The notes under the pieces were generated by a model that did not search any database, had not been told where the DNA came from, and saw nothing but the letters and a program-made list of their open reading frames with translations. DNA of 64,000 bases, from NCBI GenBank assembly GCA_016125165.1, contig WGMH01000003.1, positions 124,001 through 188,000 of the forward strand, read 5' to 3'. Made by a program: the position numbers and the translations under genes. Shown here in pieces: positions 41,843-51,067 of this stretch (its first letter is position 1; each line of letters starts with the position of its first letter). This stretch comes from Alphaproteobacteria bacterium. Lineage in GTDB: Bacteria; Pseudomonadota; Alphaproteobacteria; Micropepsales; Micropepsaceae.

Positions 41843-42881
41843 GAGCGCGTGCGCTCTCGAACGCGTGCCACACCGCGGCGCTGAACAGCGCAACCGCCGT
41901 GAACTGATGCAGCGCCGATAGCGCCACCGGCGCCTGCATCAGCAGCGTGGTAATGCCCAAAGCAATCTGCAGCAGCGTGATGTGCATCAGCGCGGCGCCG
42001 GAGCGCTTGACCATGCCGCCCGCACGCCGCGCGCGGACACCAATGAAGATTGCCACCCCTGCGACGATATATGCGCCGATGCGGTGATCGAACTGCGCAA
42101 GGCCGGGATCTTCGAAGAAGTTGATCCACCATGGCGATTCAAAGAAAGGGTTTTCGGGGAACACATGGCCGTTCATCGAAGGCCAGGTGTTGTAGATCAG
42201 CCCGGCATGCAGCCCCGCCACCAAGGCCCCCAGCAGCATCTGCACATAGACCATGCCGACGAAAACAAAACTCAACCAATCACCTCCCCCTTGTGGGGAG
42301 GTCGAAGCGCGCAGCGCTTCGGGTGGGGGACGCCGGATGTATTCCAGCGCTGTCCAGATCATCGCGCCGAGAAGGATGATGGCCACGCCCAGATGGATCG
42401 CGAGGCGGTATTGCGAAACCGATACGCGCACTTCAAGCCCGCTCGCCACCATCCACCAGCCCACGGCGCCTTGCAGCCCGCCGAGCAGGAACAGGACTAC
42501 AAATCGCGGCCACGCCGCGCGCGCGATCGCGCCCCGCCATGCGAAGAAAATGAACGGAACGAGGAATGCAAAGCCGATCAGCCGGCCCAAGAGCCGGTGT
42601 GACCACTCCCACCAATAGATCGCCTTGAAATCCGAAAGCGTCATGCCCCGGTTTTCGAGTTGGTACTGAGGGATGGTTTGGTACTTCGAAAATTCGCTCT
42701 GCCACGCCGCATCGCTCATCGGCGGAATGGCGCCGGTCACCGGCTTCCATTCGGTGATGGAAAGGCCAGAGCCAGTCAGTCGCGTCAGCCCGCCGATCAC
42801 CACCATCAGGGCGATCAGCCCGGCCACGGCCAGAAGCCAGATGCCTACAGAGCGGCGCAAGGTTGCGGTTGGCCCGGTCAT
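41826..42881 (-). CDS. ctaA: Heme A synthase (COX15/CtaA), with in-frame repeat insertion
   Basis: A 351-aa polytopic inner-membrane protein that oxidises heme O to heme A for cytochrome oxidase. Landmarks are GGLTRLTGSGLSITEWKPVTG, YWWEWSHRLLGRLIGF (first His pair), GGLQGAVGWWMV, IHLGVAIILLGAM and FDHRIGAYIV with HQFTAVALF (second His pair). About eight helices are evident. Between helices at residues about 184-200 is PPPEALRASTSPQGGG, encoded by a palindromic dispersed repeat (separate entry); the rest aligns to the family, so the enzyme is probably intact. No ctaB or cox genes are adjacent. Confidence 0.94.
   Translation of the reverse strand: MTGPTATLRRSVGIWLLAVAGLIALMVVIGGLTRLTGSGLSITEWKPVTGAIPPMSDAAWQSEFSKYQTIPQYQLENRGMTLSDFKAIYWWEWSHRLLGRLIGFAFLVPFIFFAWRGAIARAAWPRFVVLFLLGGLQGAVGWWMVASGLEVRVSVSQYRLAIHLGVAIILLGAMIWTALEYIRRPPPEALRASTSPQGGGDWLSFVFVGMVYVQMLLGALVAGLHAGLIYNTWPSMNGHVFPENPFFESPWWINFFEDPGLAQFDHRIGAYIVAGVAIFIGVRARRAGGMVKRSGAALMHITLLQIALGITTLLMQAPVALSALHQFTAVALFSAAVWHAFESARAPTVLS
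42282..42332. repeat. Palindromic dispersed repeat inserted in frame in ctaA
   Basis: Two inverted repeats lie side by side: CCTCCCC-CTTGT-GGGGAGG and CGAAGCGC-GCA-GCGCTTCG, then GGGTGGGGGA. Such CCTCCCC..GGGGAGG..CGAAGC..GCTTCGGG elements are common intergenic repeats in alphaproteobacteria (known by recollection). Here the length preserves the ctaA frame and adds about 17 residues (PPPEALRASTSPQGGG) to an inter-helix loop. Confidence 0.7.
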
Positions 42882-42944
42882 GACTGCTTGTTACAAACCC
42901 TGCCTGCGCCCGTCCATGCGGCGCGCTGGCCTTTCGGAGTTGTC

Positions 42945-43178
42945 ATGTCCCCGCGTTTCAAGAAACTGATCGGCATTTTCCTGATCCTGGGCTGGATCGT
43001 GTTCTATGTCGGGCTGGCGTCAGGCTTCGCCGTGCTGGTACTACCGCACGCCCATTGGGCCGTGCAGCTTGTCTATTATGCGCTGGCGGGCACGCTCTGG
43101 ATCATCCCCATCGGCCTCATGCTGCCTTGGATGAACCGCGAGCCTATTTCTTCTCCGGCTCCGGGGTGCGAGCCCTAG
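42945..43178 (+). CDS. DUF2842 small membrane protein
   Basis: A 77-aa protein with two transmembrane helices: KKLIGIFLILGWIVFYVGLA and YYALAGTLWIIPIGLMLPWM. It resembles the DUF2842 family found in alphaproteobacteria, often near cytochrome oxidase or heme A genes, but function is unknown. It is divergent from ctaA (62 bases apart). ATG at 42945. The C-terminal 10 codons overlap the 3' end of the convergent phosphodiesterase gene. Confidence 0.8.
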   Translation: MSPRFKKLIGIFLILGWIVFYVGLASGFAVLVLPHAHWAVQLVYYALAGTLWIIPIGLMLPWMNREPISSPAPGCEP

Positions 43179-44478
43179 GCTCTTCGATATCGATCGGCTG
43201 TGGCGGTGGCGGCGGTTCGGTCAGCGCGGGCCGGACGATATGCCCATCCACCTGCAATCCGGGCTGAAGGCCTAGCAGCGCCATCACGGTGGGATGCACG
43301 TCCACCTCGTTCAGTTTCGGCAGTGTCTTGCCCGGCGCGATGCCGGAACCCCACGCATAGAAGATACCGTGCATCTGGGGAATTTTCGGATCGTAGCCAT
43401 GCGTTGCTTTTACGCCGCCCACAAATGGCGTGAAGGTCTCCGGCCATATCGTCGTAATGCCGAGATAATGCGCCCAACCGGGAAATGCTTCCGGTCCTTC
43501 CAGCCAGTAAGGCGGCTTGGCCACAAGCAACAGATCGCCGACGCGCGGCCCCGTGCCCAGATGCGAATAGGTGGGAAAATGCCCTTTGCGATAAACATCG
43601 AACGCGAATTTGAACTTGGACAGAACCTTCTCCACCCGTTCGATGCTCTCGTCCTTGTCGAGATAAAGGAACGCGCTCGCGCCGCTCGAAGCCTGCCGCG
43701 CCTTGATGTTGTACTCGTTCATGATGCGGCCGATATTGATGAGCGGGCCAACGTCCATCATGCCGTGATCGGTGCCGACGACCAGCGTGCCTTCACGCCC
43801 CGGCGGAAGCGCTTTGATGCCAGCCATCAGTTTGCCAACGAGTGAATCGGAATAGCGTGTCGCCTCAAGCGCCTTTTCGGATGTCGTGCCGTTGTAGTGC
43901 GCTGCGTTGTCGGGCCCGCGGAAATAGATCGCGATCAGGCGCGGATGATCCGGCCCATTGTCCGCAAGCAGCTTCAGCGCTTGCTTCAGGATGTCATCAT
44001 CGGATGGCGAATCCTTCCACGGCACCTGCGGATTGATAAAGGTCGCAAGCTTTCCGCGTTCGCTCGACCAGCGGCCAACGAAGTTCAACGCGGCGGCGCG
44101 CACGCCCTGGCGCTCGGCCGCCTCCCAAATGGCTTCGCAGCCCGTGTGCCAGTCCGCATCCGCGGCTTCGTGGAAGTGGCCCTTTTTCGGATCGATAAAG
44201 GAATTTGAGACGATGCCGTGATGAATCGGCCAACAGCCGGTTTCGAACGTGGTGTGATTTGTCAGGGAAATGGTTGGGAACGCGGGAATGAGATGGTTTG
44301 AAGATACGCCCTCCCGCGCCATACGATCGAGGTTCGGTGTGTCCGTCGCTTTCACCATTGCCGGTGCGAAGCCATCGAACAGCACAACAACAACCGTTCG
44401 CTCGGCCGCCTGCGCGGATGAGAACGCACCAACCGCCGCCGCAAATACCGCAGCAGTGAACAAACGGATCGCATTCAT
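43144..44478 (-). CDS. Secreted nucleotide pyrophosphatase/phosphodiesterase-type alkaline phosphatase superfamily enzyme
   Basis: ATG 44478 gives 444 aa with a signal peptide (RLFTAAVFAAAVGAFSSAQA). Alkaline phosphatase-fold metal sites are visible: LFDGFAPAMV (Asp), the nucleophile in PTISLTNHTTFETG, FRGPDNAAHY (Asp/His), GTDHGMMDV (Asp-His) and a late His in KATHGYDP. This pattern is the NPP subfamily, which cleaves phosphodiester or pyrophosphate bonds of nucleotides or lipids; substrate unknown. It is periplasmic. A Pro-rich tail follows the domain. It is 23 bases downstream of the thiolase gene. Confidence 0.9.
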   Translation of the reverse strand: MNAIRLFTAAVFAAAVGAFSSAQAAERTVVVVLFDGFAPAMVKATDTPNLDRMAREGVSSNHLIPAFPTISLTNHTTFETGCWPIHHGIVSNSFIDPKKGHFHEAADADWHTGCEAIWEAAERQGVRAAALNFVGRWSSERGKLATFINPQVPWKDSPSDDDILKQALKLLADNGPDHPRLIAIYFRGPDNAAHYNGTTSEKALEATRYSDSLVGKLMAGIKALPPGREGTLVVGTDHGMMDVGPLINIGRIMNEYNIKARQASSGASAFLYLDKDESIERVEKVLSKFKFAFDVYRKGHFPTYSHLGTGPRVGDLLLVAKPPYWLEGPEAFPGWAHYLGITTIWPETFTPFVGGVKATHGYDPKIPQMHGIFYAWGSGIAPGKTLPKLNEVDVHPTVMALLGLQPGLQVDGHIVRPALTEPPPPPQPIDIEEPRARTPEPEKK

Positions 44479-44500
44479 GCCCAACCCCAACCCGGCGGAA

Positions 44501-45643
44501 TTACGCCTTTTCGAGAATATGCACCGCGCAGGCGCTTCCAGCGCCCACAACATGGGTCAACCCGATACGTGCGCCCTTCACCTGTCGCGCGCCAGCCTCA
44601 CCGCGCAGATGAGTCGTCACTTCGTAGATATTGGCGATGCCGGTGGCGCCAAGCGGATGGCCCTTGGAAAGAAGCCCGCCAGACACATTCACTGGAATGC
44701 GACCACCAAGCTGTGTCTCGCCGCTATCGATCATCCGGCCCGCTTCGCCTTCGGCACAGAGACCGAGGTTTTCGTAATGCACGATCTCCGCCGTGGCGAA
44801 GCAGTCATGCAATTCGATCAGGTCCACATCATCCGGCCCAAGCCCAGCCATCTCATAGGCGGATTTGGCGGCGAGCCGCGTGACGGCGTTGAAGTCCATC
44901 ATTGCCAGATTGCGCGAGGTGTAGGGATCGCTGGCCAGCGCAGAAGCACGCACGCGCACCGCCCGTCCCATCAGCCCCAGTTCCTTCGCCTTCTTCTCGG
45001 AGCAGAGAACTGCTGCAGCCGATCCGTCCACGTTCACCGAACACATCAGTTTGGTGTTGGGATAGGAAATCATCTCTGCGCCCATCACTTCCTCAAGCGG
45101 CGTTTCCTTCTGATACATCGCTTTCGGATTGAGCGTGGAGTGGTGGTGGTTCTTCACCGACACCTTGGCGAACTGTTCGAACGTTGTGCCGTATTTGCGC
45201 GTGTGCTCAAGACCCACATGCGCAAACACGCTCGGCATCGTACCCGAGCCCAGAAGGCCTTCCGTCGGAATGCCTTTGCCACCACCCGTGCCACCCAGGA
45301 GGCCGGAGCCCATCTGTTCGCAGCCAACACACAGCACGATTTCGTAGAGGCCCGCCTTGATCGCCGTCCAGCCTTCGCGGAAGGCTGTCGCACCGGTGGC
45401 GCATGCGTTCGCAGTGTTCACCACCGGAATACCGGTCTGACCGATCTCACGCAGGATGCGCTGCCCCACACCGGCGGACGCCTCGAACAGGTTACCACTG
45501 TAAAGCGCCTGCATGTCGTTGATGGTGAGACCGCAATCGTCCAGCGCCATCAGCGCGGCTTCGGCGCCGATCTCGGCGACATTCCGGTCGGGAAACCGCC
45601 CGAACTTGATCATGTCCGTTCCTACGACATAGACGTCGCTCAT
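44501..45643 (-). CDS. Thiolase-family acetyl-CoA acetyltransferase (SCPx type)
   Basis: A 380-aa thiolase. The nucleophilic Cys is in NTANACATGATAF; the C-terminal His is in SKGHPLGATG, and GSACAVHIL holds the other usual Cys position. It lacks the extended N terminus of classical thiolases and matches the thiolase/sterol-carrier-type proteins that pair with a DUF35 OB-fold partner. That partner gene is 12 bases upstream on the same strand. Together they may form a complex that cleaves or joins acyl-CoAs, perhaps in sterol or branched-chain catabolism (inference). Confidence 0.92.
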   Translation of the reverse strand: MSDVYVVGTDMIKFGRFPDRNVAEIGAEAALMALDDCGLTINDMQALYSGNLFEASAGVGQRILREIGQTGIPVVNTANACATGATAFREGWTAIKAGLYEIVLCVGCEQMGSGLLGGTGGGKGIPTEGLLGSGTMPSVFAHVGLEHTRKYGTTFEQFAKVSVKNHHHSTLNPKAMYQKETPLEEVMGAEMISYPNTKLMCSVNVDGSAAAVLCSEKKAKELGLMGRAVRVRASALASDPYTSRNLAMMDFNAVTRLAAKSAYEMAGLGPDDVDLIELHDCFATAEIVHYENLGLCAEGEAGRMIDSGETQLGGRIPVNVSGGLLSKGHPLGATGIANIYEVTTHLRGEAGARQVKGARIGLTHVVGAGSACAVHILEKA

Positions 45644-45655
45644 GGTTTTATCCTT

Positions 45656-46087
45656 TCAGGCGTTGTTGGCGGGAACGAAGAAGTAGGCAAGGTAGGAATT
45701 GCCTTCCTTGTCCTTGCGGCCGGCATCGCGAAACACGACCTTCACCGGCATATCGAATTTGATCTTGGCGGGATCGGGCTCAACATCGAGCAGATTGCCC
45801 TTCACTGTGCCGCCACCATCCAGATCCACGATCACGGAGATGAATGGAACCGGCACGCCGGGGAAATTCCGGTGTACCACCGTGTAATTGTAGAGCCTGC
45901 CGGTGTTAGCCAGCATCACGGGCTTCATCGCATCGCGCGCGGTGCATTTGCCGCATACCGTGCGCGTGCCGACGTAGACCTCGCCGCATTTGCCACACTT
46001 GCTGCCTGCCAGATAGGGCGAGCCGTCTTCCGCCCATTTCAGAAAGGGAACGGCGGGCTTCACAGCCGCCTTTTCCGCCGCGCTCAT
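45656..46087 (-). CDS. DUF35-type Zn-ribbon/OB-fold acyl-CoA-associated protein
   Basis: A 143-aa protein from ATG 46087. The N-terminal rubredoxin-like zinc ribbon is SKCGKCGEVYVGTRTVCGKC; the C-terminal OB-fold begins RLYNYTVVHRNF and includes ISVIVDLDGGGTVKGNLL. Proteins of this family bind thiolases and hydratases as accessory subunits. It is the upstream partner of the thiolase gene. The track start at 46156 overlaps the divergent oxidoreductase region; the ATG at 46087 fits family length. Confidence 0.9.
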   Translation of the reverse strand: MSAAEKAAVKPAVPFLKWAEDGSPYLAGSKCGKCGEVYVGTRTVCGKCTARDAMKPVMLANTGRLYNYTVVHRNFPGVPVPFISVIVDLDGGGTVKGNLLDVEPDPAKIKFDMPVKVVFRDAGRKDKEGNSYLAYFFVPANNA

Positions 46088-46205
46088 GCGCGCCTCCCGG
46101 TTATAGTTTTTGCCGCCGGGATCGTAGCAACGGACGAAGCGATTGCAACGCGCCACAGCATGCGCGAACCTGAAGTTGCCGGAACGACAACAAGGAAAAT
46201 GCCCC

Positions 46206-47204
46206 GTGACCCAGACAAACCGACAATGGATCTATGCTCGCAAGCCAATCGCGCAGGTGGGGCCGGAGAATTTCGATCTCAACGAGGCCGCCATACCCGA
46301 AACCAAAGCTGGCGAAGTTCTCGTGCGCACCACGCTACTCTCACTCGATCCGGCCAGCCGCGCCTGGATGCAGGGGCAGACCTACCGCTCCATGCTCAAT
46401 CCCGGCGATGTCATGGCCGGATGGGGCATTGGTGAAGTCCTGTCGTCGAATGCCAAGGGATTTGAGCCCGGCGATCTCGTCAGCGGAGAATATGGCTGGC
46501 AACAATATGCAGCGATGCCAGCGAACGCGCTCACGAAACACGATAAGGCCCACAAGCCCGAGCACATTCTGGGCGTACTCGGCATTACCGGCCTCACCGC
46601 CTATTTCGGTTTGCTCGATGTCGGCAAACCTCGCCCGGGCGAAACCGTTCTGGTGTCCGGTGCGGGCGGCGCGGTCGGAACAATCGTGGGGCAGATCGCC
46701 AAGATCATGGGTTGCCGCGTGGTGGGCACGGCGGGCGGCGCGGAGAAGTGTAACTGGCTGGTCGATGAACTCGGGTTCGATGCTGCCATCGACTACAAAT
46801 CCGGCAATCTTTATCGCGCGGTGAAAGAAGCCTGCCCGAATGGCATAGATGTCTACTTCGATAACACCGGCGGCGAGGTTCTGTCTGCCGCACTTTCGCG
46901 CATGAACCTGTATGGCCGCGTCGCCTGCTGCGGCGCGGTTTCGAACTACGACACCGCAACGCCCTCGCCCGGTCCTGCTGGGGTTCCCGGGTTCCTGGTC
47001 ACCAAGCGCATCCGCATGGAAGGCTTCGTGGTCATGGATTTCTACAATCGCAAACATGAAGCCGAAGCGGCGCTCGCGCGTTGGCTTCAGGATGGCAAAT
47101 TGAAAGCGCCGGTCGATGTGGTGGAAGGTTTCAAGAAGATGCCATCAGCACTGGCCGGCATGTTCGCGGGCACGAATCGGGGAAAACTCATGGTGAGGGT
47201 ATGA
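46206..47204 (+). CDS. NADP-dependent oxidoreductase, zinc-free MDR family (CurA/PTGR-like)
   Basis: A 332-aa medium-chain reductase lacking zinc-ligand Cys/His. Features: GDVMAGWGIGEVLSS, TAYFGLLDVGKPRPGETVLVSGAGGAVGTIVGQIAK (cofactor-binding motif), YFDNTGGEVLSAALSRMNLYGRVACCG. It belongs to the leukotriene B4 12-hydroxydehydrogenase/curcumin reductase type, which reduces enones with NADPH. Start is GTG at 46206 after AAGGAAAA; the track ATG at 46143 lies before the ribosome site. Its stop overlaps the GNAT gene (ATGA). Confidence 0.92.
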   Translation: MTQTNRQWIYARKPIAQVGPENFDLNEAAIPETKAGEVLVRTTLLSLDPASRAWMQGQTYRSMLNPGDVMAGWGIGEVLSSNAKGFEPGDLVSGEYGWQQYAAMPANALTKHDKAHKPEHILGVLGITGLTAYFGLLDVGKPRPGETVLVSGAGGAVGTIVGQIAKIMGCRVVGTAGGAEKCNWLVDELGFDAAIDYKSGNLYRAVKEACPNGIDVYFDNTGGEVLSAALSRMNLYGRVACCGAVSNYDTATPSPGPAGVPGFLVTKRIRMEGFVVMDFYNRKHEAEAALARWLQDGKLKAPVDVVEGFKKMPSALAGMFAGTNRGKLMVRV

Positions 47205-47482
47205 GCGTAACCGACAATGAAGCTCTCTCCAGATTTGAGCTCGCGGAAGATGGCCAAACCGCCTTCGCGAACTACCGGCGCCATGGCAACGTCCTCATAC
47301 TTCCCCACGTGGAGTCACCACCCGCCCTGCGGGGCAAAGGCACCGCAGGGCGGTTGATGGAGGGGGCCGTTGGGATAATGCGCGCCCGCGGCGACAGAGC
47401 CATTCCGACATGTCCCTACGCAGTCACATGGTTTCAGCGCCACCCGGGCGCCGCCGATGTCTTGCACAAGGGCGACAAATAG
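47201..47482 (+). CDS. Small GNAT-like N-acetyltransferase (YjdJ/CG type)
   Basis: A 93-aa protein: HGNVLILPHVESPPALRGKGTAGRLMEGAVGIMRARG carries the acetyl-CoA-binding R-G-x-G-x-A motif, followed by TCPYAVTWFQRHPGAADVL. This is the minimal GNAT_acetyltr_CG fold. Substrate unknown. The ATG overlaps the upstream stop by 4 bases, so it is coupled to the oxidoreductase gene; the track's start at 47081 is a shadow extension. Confidence 0.85.
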   Translation: MSVTDNEALSRFELAEDGQTAFANYRRHGNVLILPHVESPPALRGKGTAGRLMEGAVGIMRARGDRAIPTCPYAVTWFQRHPGAADVLHKGDK

Positions 47483-47552
47483 CCCGATTCGGTTTGCCAA
47501 TCCCCCAGTGAATTGACATAGTTCATGCCAAAATATTGAGGAGCGAACTGCC

Positions 47553-48836
47553 ATGAGCATGCGCGCAAGGTTGAGCCGCGTCCTCAGCACCATTTTCACA
47601 AGCCACATTCTGCGGGACTTCCGGCGCTCTCGTGCGCGCAGAAAGAGAGGCGCGGTGGCTGAAGTACACTACTTCCATCAGGCCGCCGATCCATATAGCC
47701 ACCTGGCCGCTCAATGTCTTAGCCGACTGCAGGCAAAGTACGCGATTGAGGTTATTCCTCATATCGTGCCGCCACCGGACGATCAGGCCGCGCCAGAACG
47801 CACTCGGCTCAACATCTATGCTCTGCGTGATGCCGCACGTGTGGCACGCCGCTTTGGTTTGCATTTTCCCGAAGGTGCCGAAGCCCCAAACCCAAAAATT
47901 GTTTCACGTGCCAATGCACAATTGGCCCTTGCAGTCGCTACTGGAACCTTCACGGCTGACAGCGTCCCCATCGGCGATGCGCTTTGGAAGGGCGAAACCG
48001 CACTGCGCGAAAGCGCTGACGATGCTGTAACTGCCCGTCAGTTGGACGAAGGCAATGCGTTGCGCGCCAGGCTCGGACACTATCTCAGCGGCATGTTCCA
48101 CTTCGAGGGCGAATGGTATTGGGGCGTGGATCGCCTCCACCATCTTGAATCTCGCCTTGCCTTTGAAAAGCTGGTGCAGACGCCTGACACGCCGCTCATT
48201 GCACCCTATCAAAAGGAAATGCTCGATGGGCCACGCGCAAAAATACCACCTCTGATCGAATTCTGGTTTTCGTTCCGCAGCCCTTATTCCTACATTGCGG
48301 CACAGCGCGTACATCGCATGGCTTCCCACCATGGGGCGACGGTGGAATGGCGCTTTATCTTGCCAATGATCATGCGCGGCCTTCCGGTGCCCGCGCCGAA
48401 ATCGCGCTACATCACGCTCGACGTAAAGCGCGAGGCCGACATGCTGGGCATTCGCTATGGCACGATGGTCGATCCGCGCGGCGAAGGTATCCATCGAGCG
48501 CTCGCGGTTCTGCATCGCGCTATCCAGCTTGGCAAAGGAGCGGAATACACAGAATCCGGGCTGGCAGCCGCGTTTGCGGATGGCATTGATATGTCGACAG
48601 ATTCTGGTCTGTGGCGCACCGCACAACGCGCAGGCCTAACCAAAGCCGATGTCGCCGCAGCACTTGCCGATGAAAGCTGGCGCCCAATTGCAGAAAAAAA
48701 CCGTCAGGCGCTCTTCGATGCGGGTCTATGGGGCGCCCCCACTTACCGCATCAATGGCGGGCCAGCCCACTGGGGCCAAGATCGACTTTGGGCGCTAGAA
48801 GAAGATTTGAAGGCCGCAATCGCTGCACAGCGATAG
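47553..48836 (+). CDS. Tandem DsbA-fold protein (two HCCA-isomerase-like halves)
   Basis: A 427-aa protein with a positively charged N-terminal 35 residues, then two DsbA/2-hydroxychromene-2-carboxylate-isomerase-like domains. The first begins VHYFHQAADPYSHLAAQCL; the second begins EFWFSFRSPYSYIAAQRVHR, the normal isomerase start with the catalytic Ser position. The C-terminal end has LWGAPTYRINGGPAHWGQDRL, the usual cis-Pro region. Domain one lacks this tail. No C-x-x-C is present. The likely role is a glutathione-dependent isomerase or GST-kappa-like enzyme; the paired arrangement is uncommon. ATG supported by GAGGAG. Confidence 0.82.
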   Translation: MSMRARLSRVLSTIFTSHILRDFRRSRARRKRGAVAEVHYFHQAADPYSHLAAQCLSRLQAKYAIEVIPHIVPPPDDQAAPERTRLNIYALRDAARVARRFGLHFPEGAEAPNPKIVSRANAQLALAVATGTFTADSVPIGDALWKGETALRESADDAVTARQLDEGNALRARLGHYLSGMFHFEGEWYWGVDRLHHLESRLAFEKLVQTPDTPLIAPYQKEMLDGPRAKIPPLIEFWFSFRSPYSYIAAQRVHRMASHHGATVEWRFILPMIMRGLPVPAPKSRYITLDVKREADMLGIRYGTMVDPRGEGIHRALAVLHRAIQLGKGAEYTESGLAAAFADGIDMSTDSGLWRTAQRAGLTKADVAAALADESWRPIAEKNRQALFDAGLWGAPTYRINGGPAHWGQDRLWALEEDLKAAIAAQR

Positions 48837-48864
48837 CGGCCGCCATACAATCCATAGGGAGTTT

Positions 48865-48942
48865 TGGTCGGAGCGGCGGGATTTGAACCCACGACCCCCA
48901 GTCCCCCAGACTGGTGCGCTAACCAGGCTGCGCCACGCTCCG
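48865..48942 (-). tRNA. tRNA-Pro (anticodon GGG)
   Basis: Minus-strand cloverleaf begins CGGAGCGTGGCGCAG and ends CGCTCCG, A, CCA. The anticodon arm is CCAGT-CTGGGGG-ACTGG, giving GGG. The T-arm has GGGTTCAAATCC. Acceptor stem of 7 bp closes; CCA is encoded. The tRNA lies downstream of the merR gene, as usual for this neighbourhood. Confidence 0.97.
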
Positions 48943-49104
48943 ATACCAATTGGCGGTAGTCCGCCTTGGGGATCCCGGACCGAAGGGGCGGTCCAAGGGC
49001 GGCGGACTATAGTGACCCGCTTGTGCCGGGGCAACGCAGAACATTCTCTAACTGCGATGAAATATGCGGCACACTGCCCGGGAATCTCCGTTCCTTGGCG
49101 CTGT

Positions 49105-49668
49105 TCAGCGGCGCTCGCGCAACCGGGCCTTGAGATGCAACATTTCGCCCAATGCCATTTCGAGTTTTACCCGCTGGGCCTCGGTTAGAGTGGGCCCGGT
49201 AACCTTTTGGGGCGGCGCCTCGATCGCGGGTGTATGCGCTCGCTCAACCACAGCAATTGCGGCACGGGCGTGCGTAGGTTCATCCTCTACCACCGCGGAC
49301 GCAGCTTCCGGCTCCGCATCTTCAACGACGGAAACAGGTCGCAACATGTGCCCTTCTCCGCCACGGCCGAGACCGATCACGTATCGAACACCGCGCTCAC
49401 GCAGGACTTTCTGAACACCCTTGATCGTGAAGCCATCGTGATACAGCAAAGTGCGGATTCCGCGAAGCAGGTCCACATCATCGGGACGATAATAGCGTCG
49501 CCCCCCGGCACGCTTCACTGGTTTGATTTGCGTAAACCGACCTTCCCAGAAGCGAAGAACATGCTGTGGCACATCCAATTCGCTCGATACTTCGCTGATT
49601 GTGCGAAACGCTTCCGGCGACTTAATACGGGGCCGCTCAACCGCGGCAGCGGCTACCGTCATCTTCAA
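49105..49668 (-). CDS. MerR-family regulator
   Basis: A 187-aa protein. The MerR helix-turn-helix is in [25 protein letters not shown], followed by the wing [24 protein letters not shown]. No metal-binding Cys are seen. The C-terminal half is Ala/Glu-rich with a short helix. This protein is conserved next to ihfA in alphaproteobacteria; its targets are unknown. Its start overlaps the ihfA stop by 4 bases. Confidence 0.9.
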   Translation of the reverse strand: MKMTVAAAAVERPRIKSPEAFRTISEVSSELDVPQHVLRFWEGRFTQIKPVKRAGGRRYYRPDDVDLLRGIRTLLYHDGFTIKGVQKVLRERGVRYVIGLGRGGEGHMLRPVSVVEDAEPEAASAVVEDEPTHARAAIAVVERAHTPAIEAPPQKVTGPTLTEAQRVKLEMALGEMLHLKARLRERR

Positions 49669-49994
49669 TGCGCCTCAGACTCGGATTCAGGAAGCGGGGT
49701 CTGGCCGTTGATCACGGCCTTCAGCACATGGCTAGGACGGAACACCAGAACACGGCGCGGCGCGATGGGAACTTCATCGCCCGTCTTGGGATTGCGACCC
49801 ATGCGTTGCGACTTCTGCCGCACGGCGAATGTTCCAAACGATGACAGTTTCACCGTTTCGTTTCGCACCAGCGCTGAACACAATTCTTCAAGAATATCCT
49901 CGACCATTTGCGCCGAGTCGTTTCGGGACAGGCCAACAGCCTGAAAGACTGCCTCCGTCAGGTCGGCCCGTGTAAGTGTGGTGGTATTCGTCAT
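49665..49994 (-). CDS. ihfA: Integration host factor alpha subunit
   Basis: A 109-aa HU/IHF protein: [72 protein letters not shown] with the DNA-intercalating Pro in the arm (RNPKTG). It bends DNA at specific sites with the IhfB partner, which is elsewhere. The order fabH-ihfA-merR is typical. Nothing unusual. Confidence 0.96.
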   Translation of the reverse strand: MTNTTTLTRADLTEAVFQAVGLSRNDSAQMVEDILEELCSALVRNETVKLSSFGTFAVRQKSQRMGRNPKTGDEVPIAPRRVLVFRPSHVLKAVINGQTPLPESESEAH

Positions 49995-50089
49995 GGTTCC
50001 CGCGACTCTCGAAGAGGCGAGTCACAGGGTAGGCAGAGGGCTATTTCCCGTCAACATCAAAGGGATAGGGGCTCAACTTCAACTGAAGC

Positions 50090-51067
50090 CTACCAGCGGA
50101 TGAGAGCCGAACCCCAGGTAAACCCGCCACCCATGGCTTCGAGCAACAGAAGCTGACCCCGCTTCACCCGGCCATCCGCCACCGCCGTGGCCAGAGCCAG
50201 AGGTACGGAGGCCGCCGAGGTATTCCCGTGCTCAGCGATGGTTGAAATCGTGCGCGAACCCGGAACGCCCAACTTCTTGGCCGTTCCATCCAGTATGCGC
50301 TGGTTTGCCTGATGGGGAATGAACCAGTCCACATCGTTCACCGATACACCGGCCGCCTCAGCTGCTGCATGAACAGCAGACGTTATGTTGTTGATCGCGT
50401 GCTTAAATACTTCCTTGCCTTGCATGCGCAAATGACCCGTCGTTTGTGTGGACGAAGGTCCACCATCAACATAGAGCAGGTCGTGCAGGCGCCCGTCTGA
50501 ATAGATTTGCGTGGTCAGGATGCCGCGATCTGCAGATGTCCCCTCACACTCTGCGGCCCGCAGGACAACCGCCCCGGCGCCATCGCCAAACAGCACACAG
50601 GTGGTGCGGTCCGTCCAATCCATCAGGCGCGACATCGTCTCCGCGCCGATCAGCAACACCGTCTTGGCCTGCCCGCAGCGGATGAAATTGTCGGCCACGG
50701 CCAGCCCATAGATAAACCCGGAACAGACGGCTTGGATGTCGAATGCCGCACCGCGTGTCATGCCCAATCGGGCCTGCACAATGGTGGCCACGGAAGGGAA
50801 TGTCTCATCCGGCGTCGTGGTCGCGACGACAATCAGGTCAAGCTCTTCGGCTTTTACGCCTGCGTTGGATAGCGCTGCCAAGGCCGCATTGTGGGCAAGG
50901 TGCGAGGTCATTTCGCCCTGAGCAGCCACGCGGCGGCTTCTGATCCCCGTCCGTTCGGTGATCCAGTCATCACTGGTGTCCACGCGCCGGGCTAATTCTT
51001 CATTGGTGAGGATTGTTGACGGCAGGTACGCGCCGAGCCCCAATACTTGGGAACGGATGATGGTCAC
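50090..51067 (-). CDS. fabH: Beta-ketoacyl-ACP synthase III
   Basis: A 325-aa KASIII with the Cys-His-Asn triad: Cys in [13 protein letters not shown], His in [11 protein letters not shown], Asn in [15 protein letters not shown]. It condenses acetyl-CoA with malonyl-ACP to start fatty acid synthesis. Coupled to plsX by a 4-base overlap. Length standard. Confidence 0.97.
   Translation of the reverse strand: MTIIRSQVLGLGAYLPSTILTNEELARRVDTSDDWITERTGIRSRRVAAQGEMTSHLAHNAALAALSNAGVKAEELDLIVVATTTPDETFPSVATIVQARLGMTRGAAFDIQAVCSGFIYGLAVADNFIRCGQAKTVLLIGAETMSRLMDWTDRTTCVLFGDGAGAVVLRAAECEGTSADRGILTTQIYSDGRLHDLLYVDGGPSSTQTTGHLRMQGKEVFKHAINNITSAVHAAAEAAGVSVNDVDWFIPHQANQRILDGTAKKLGVPGSRTISTIAEHGNTSAASVPLALATAVADGRVKRGQLLLLEAMGGGFTWGSALIRW

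Noticed and set aside
44270-46435. 721-aa plus-strand ORF
   Set aside because: Antisense to the phosphodiesterase, thiolase and DUF35 genes, all with clear motifs; composition (His/Arg-rich) is typical of high-GC shadow frames.
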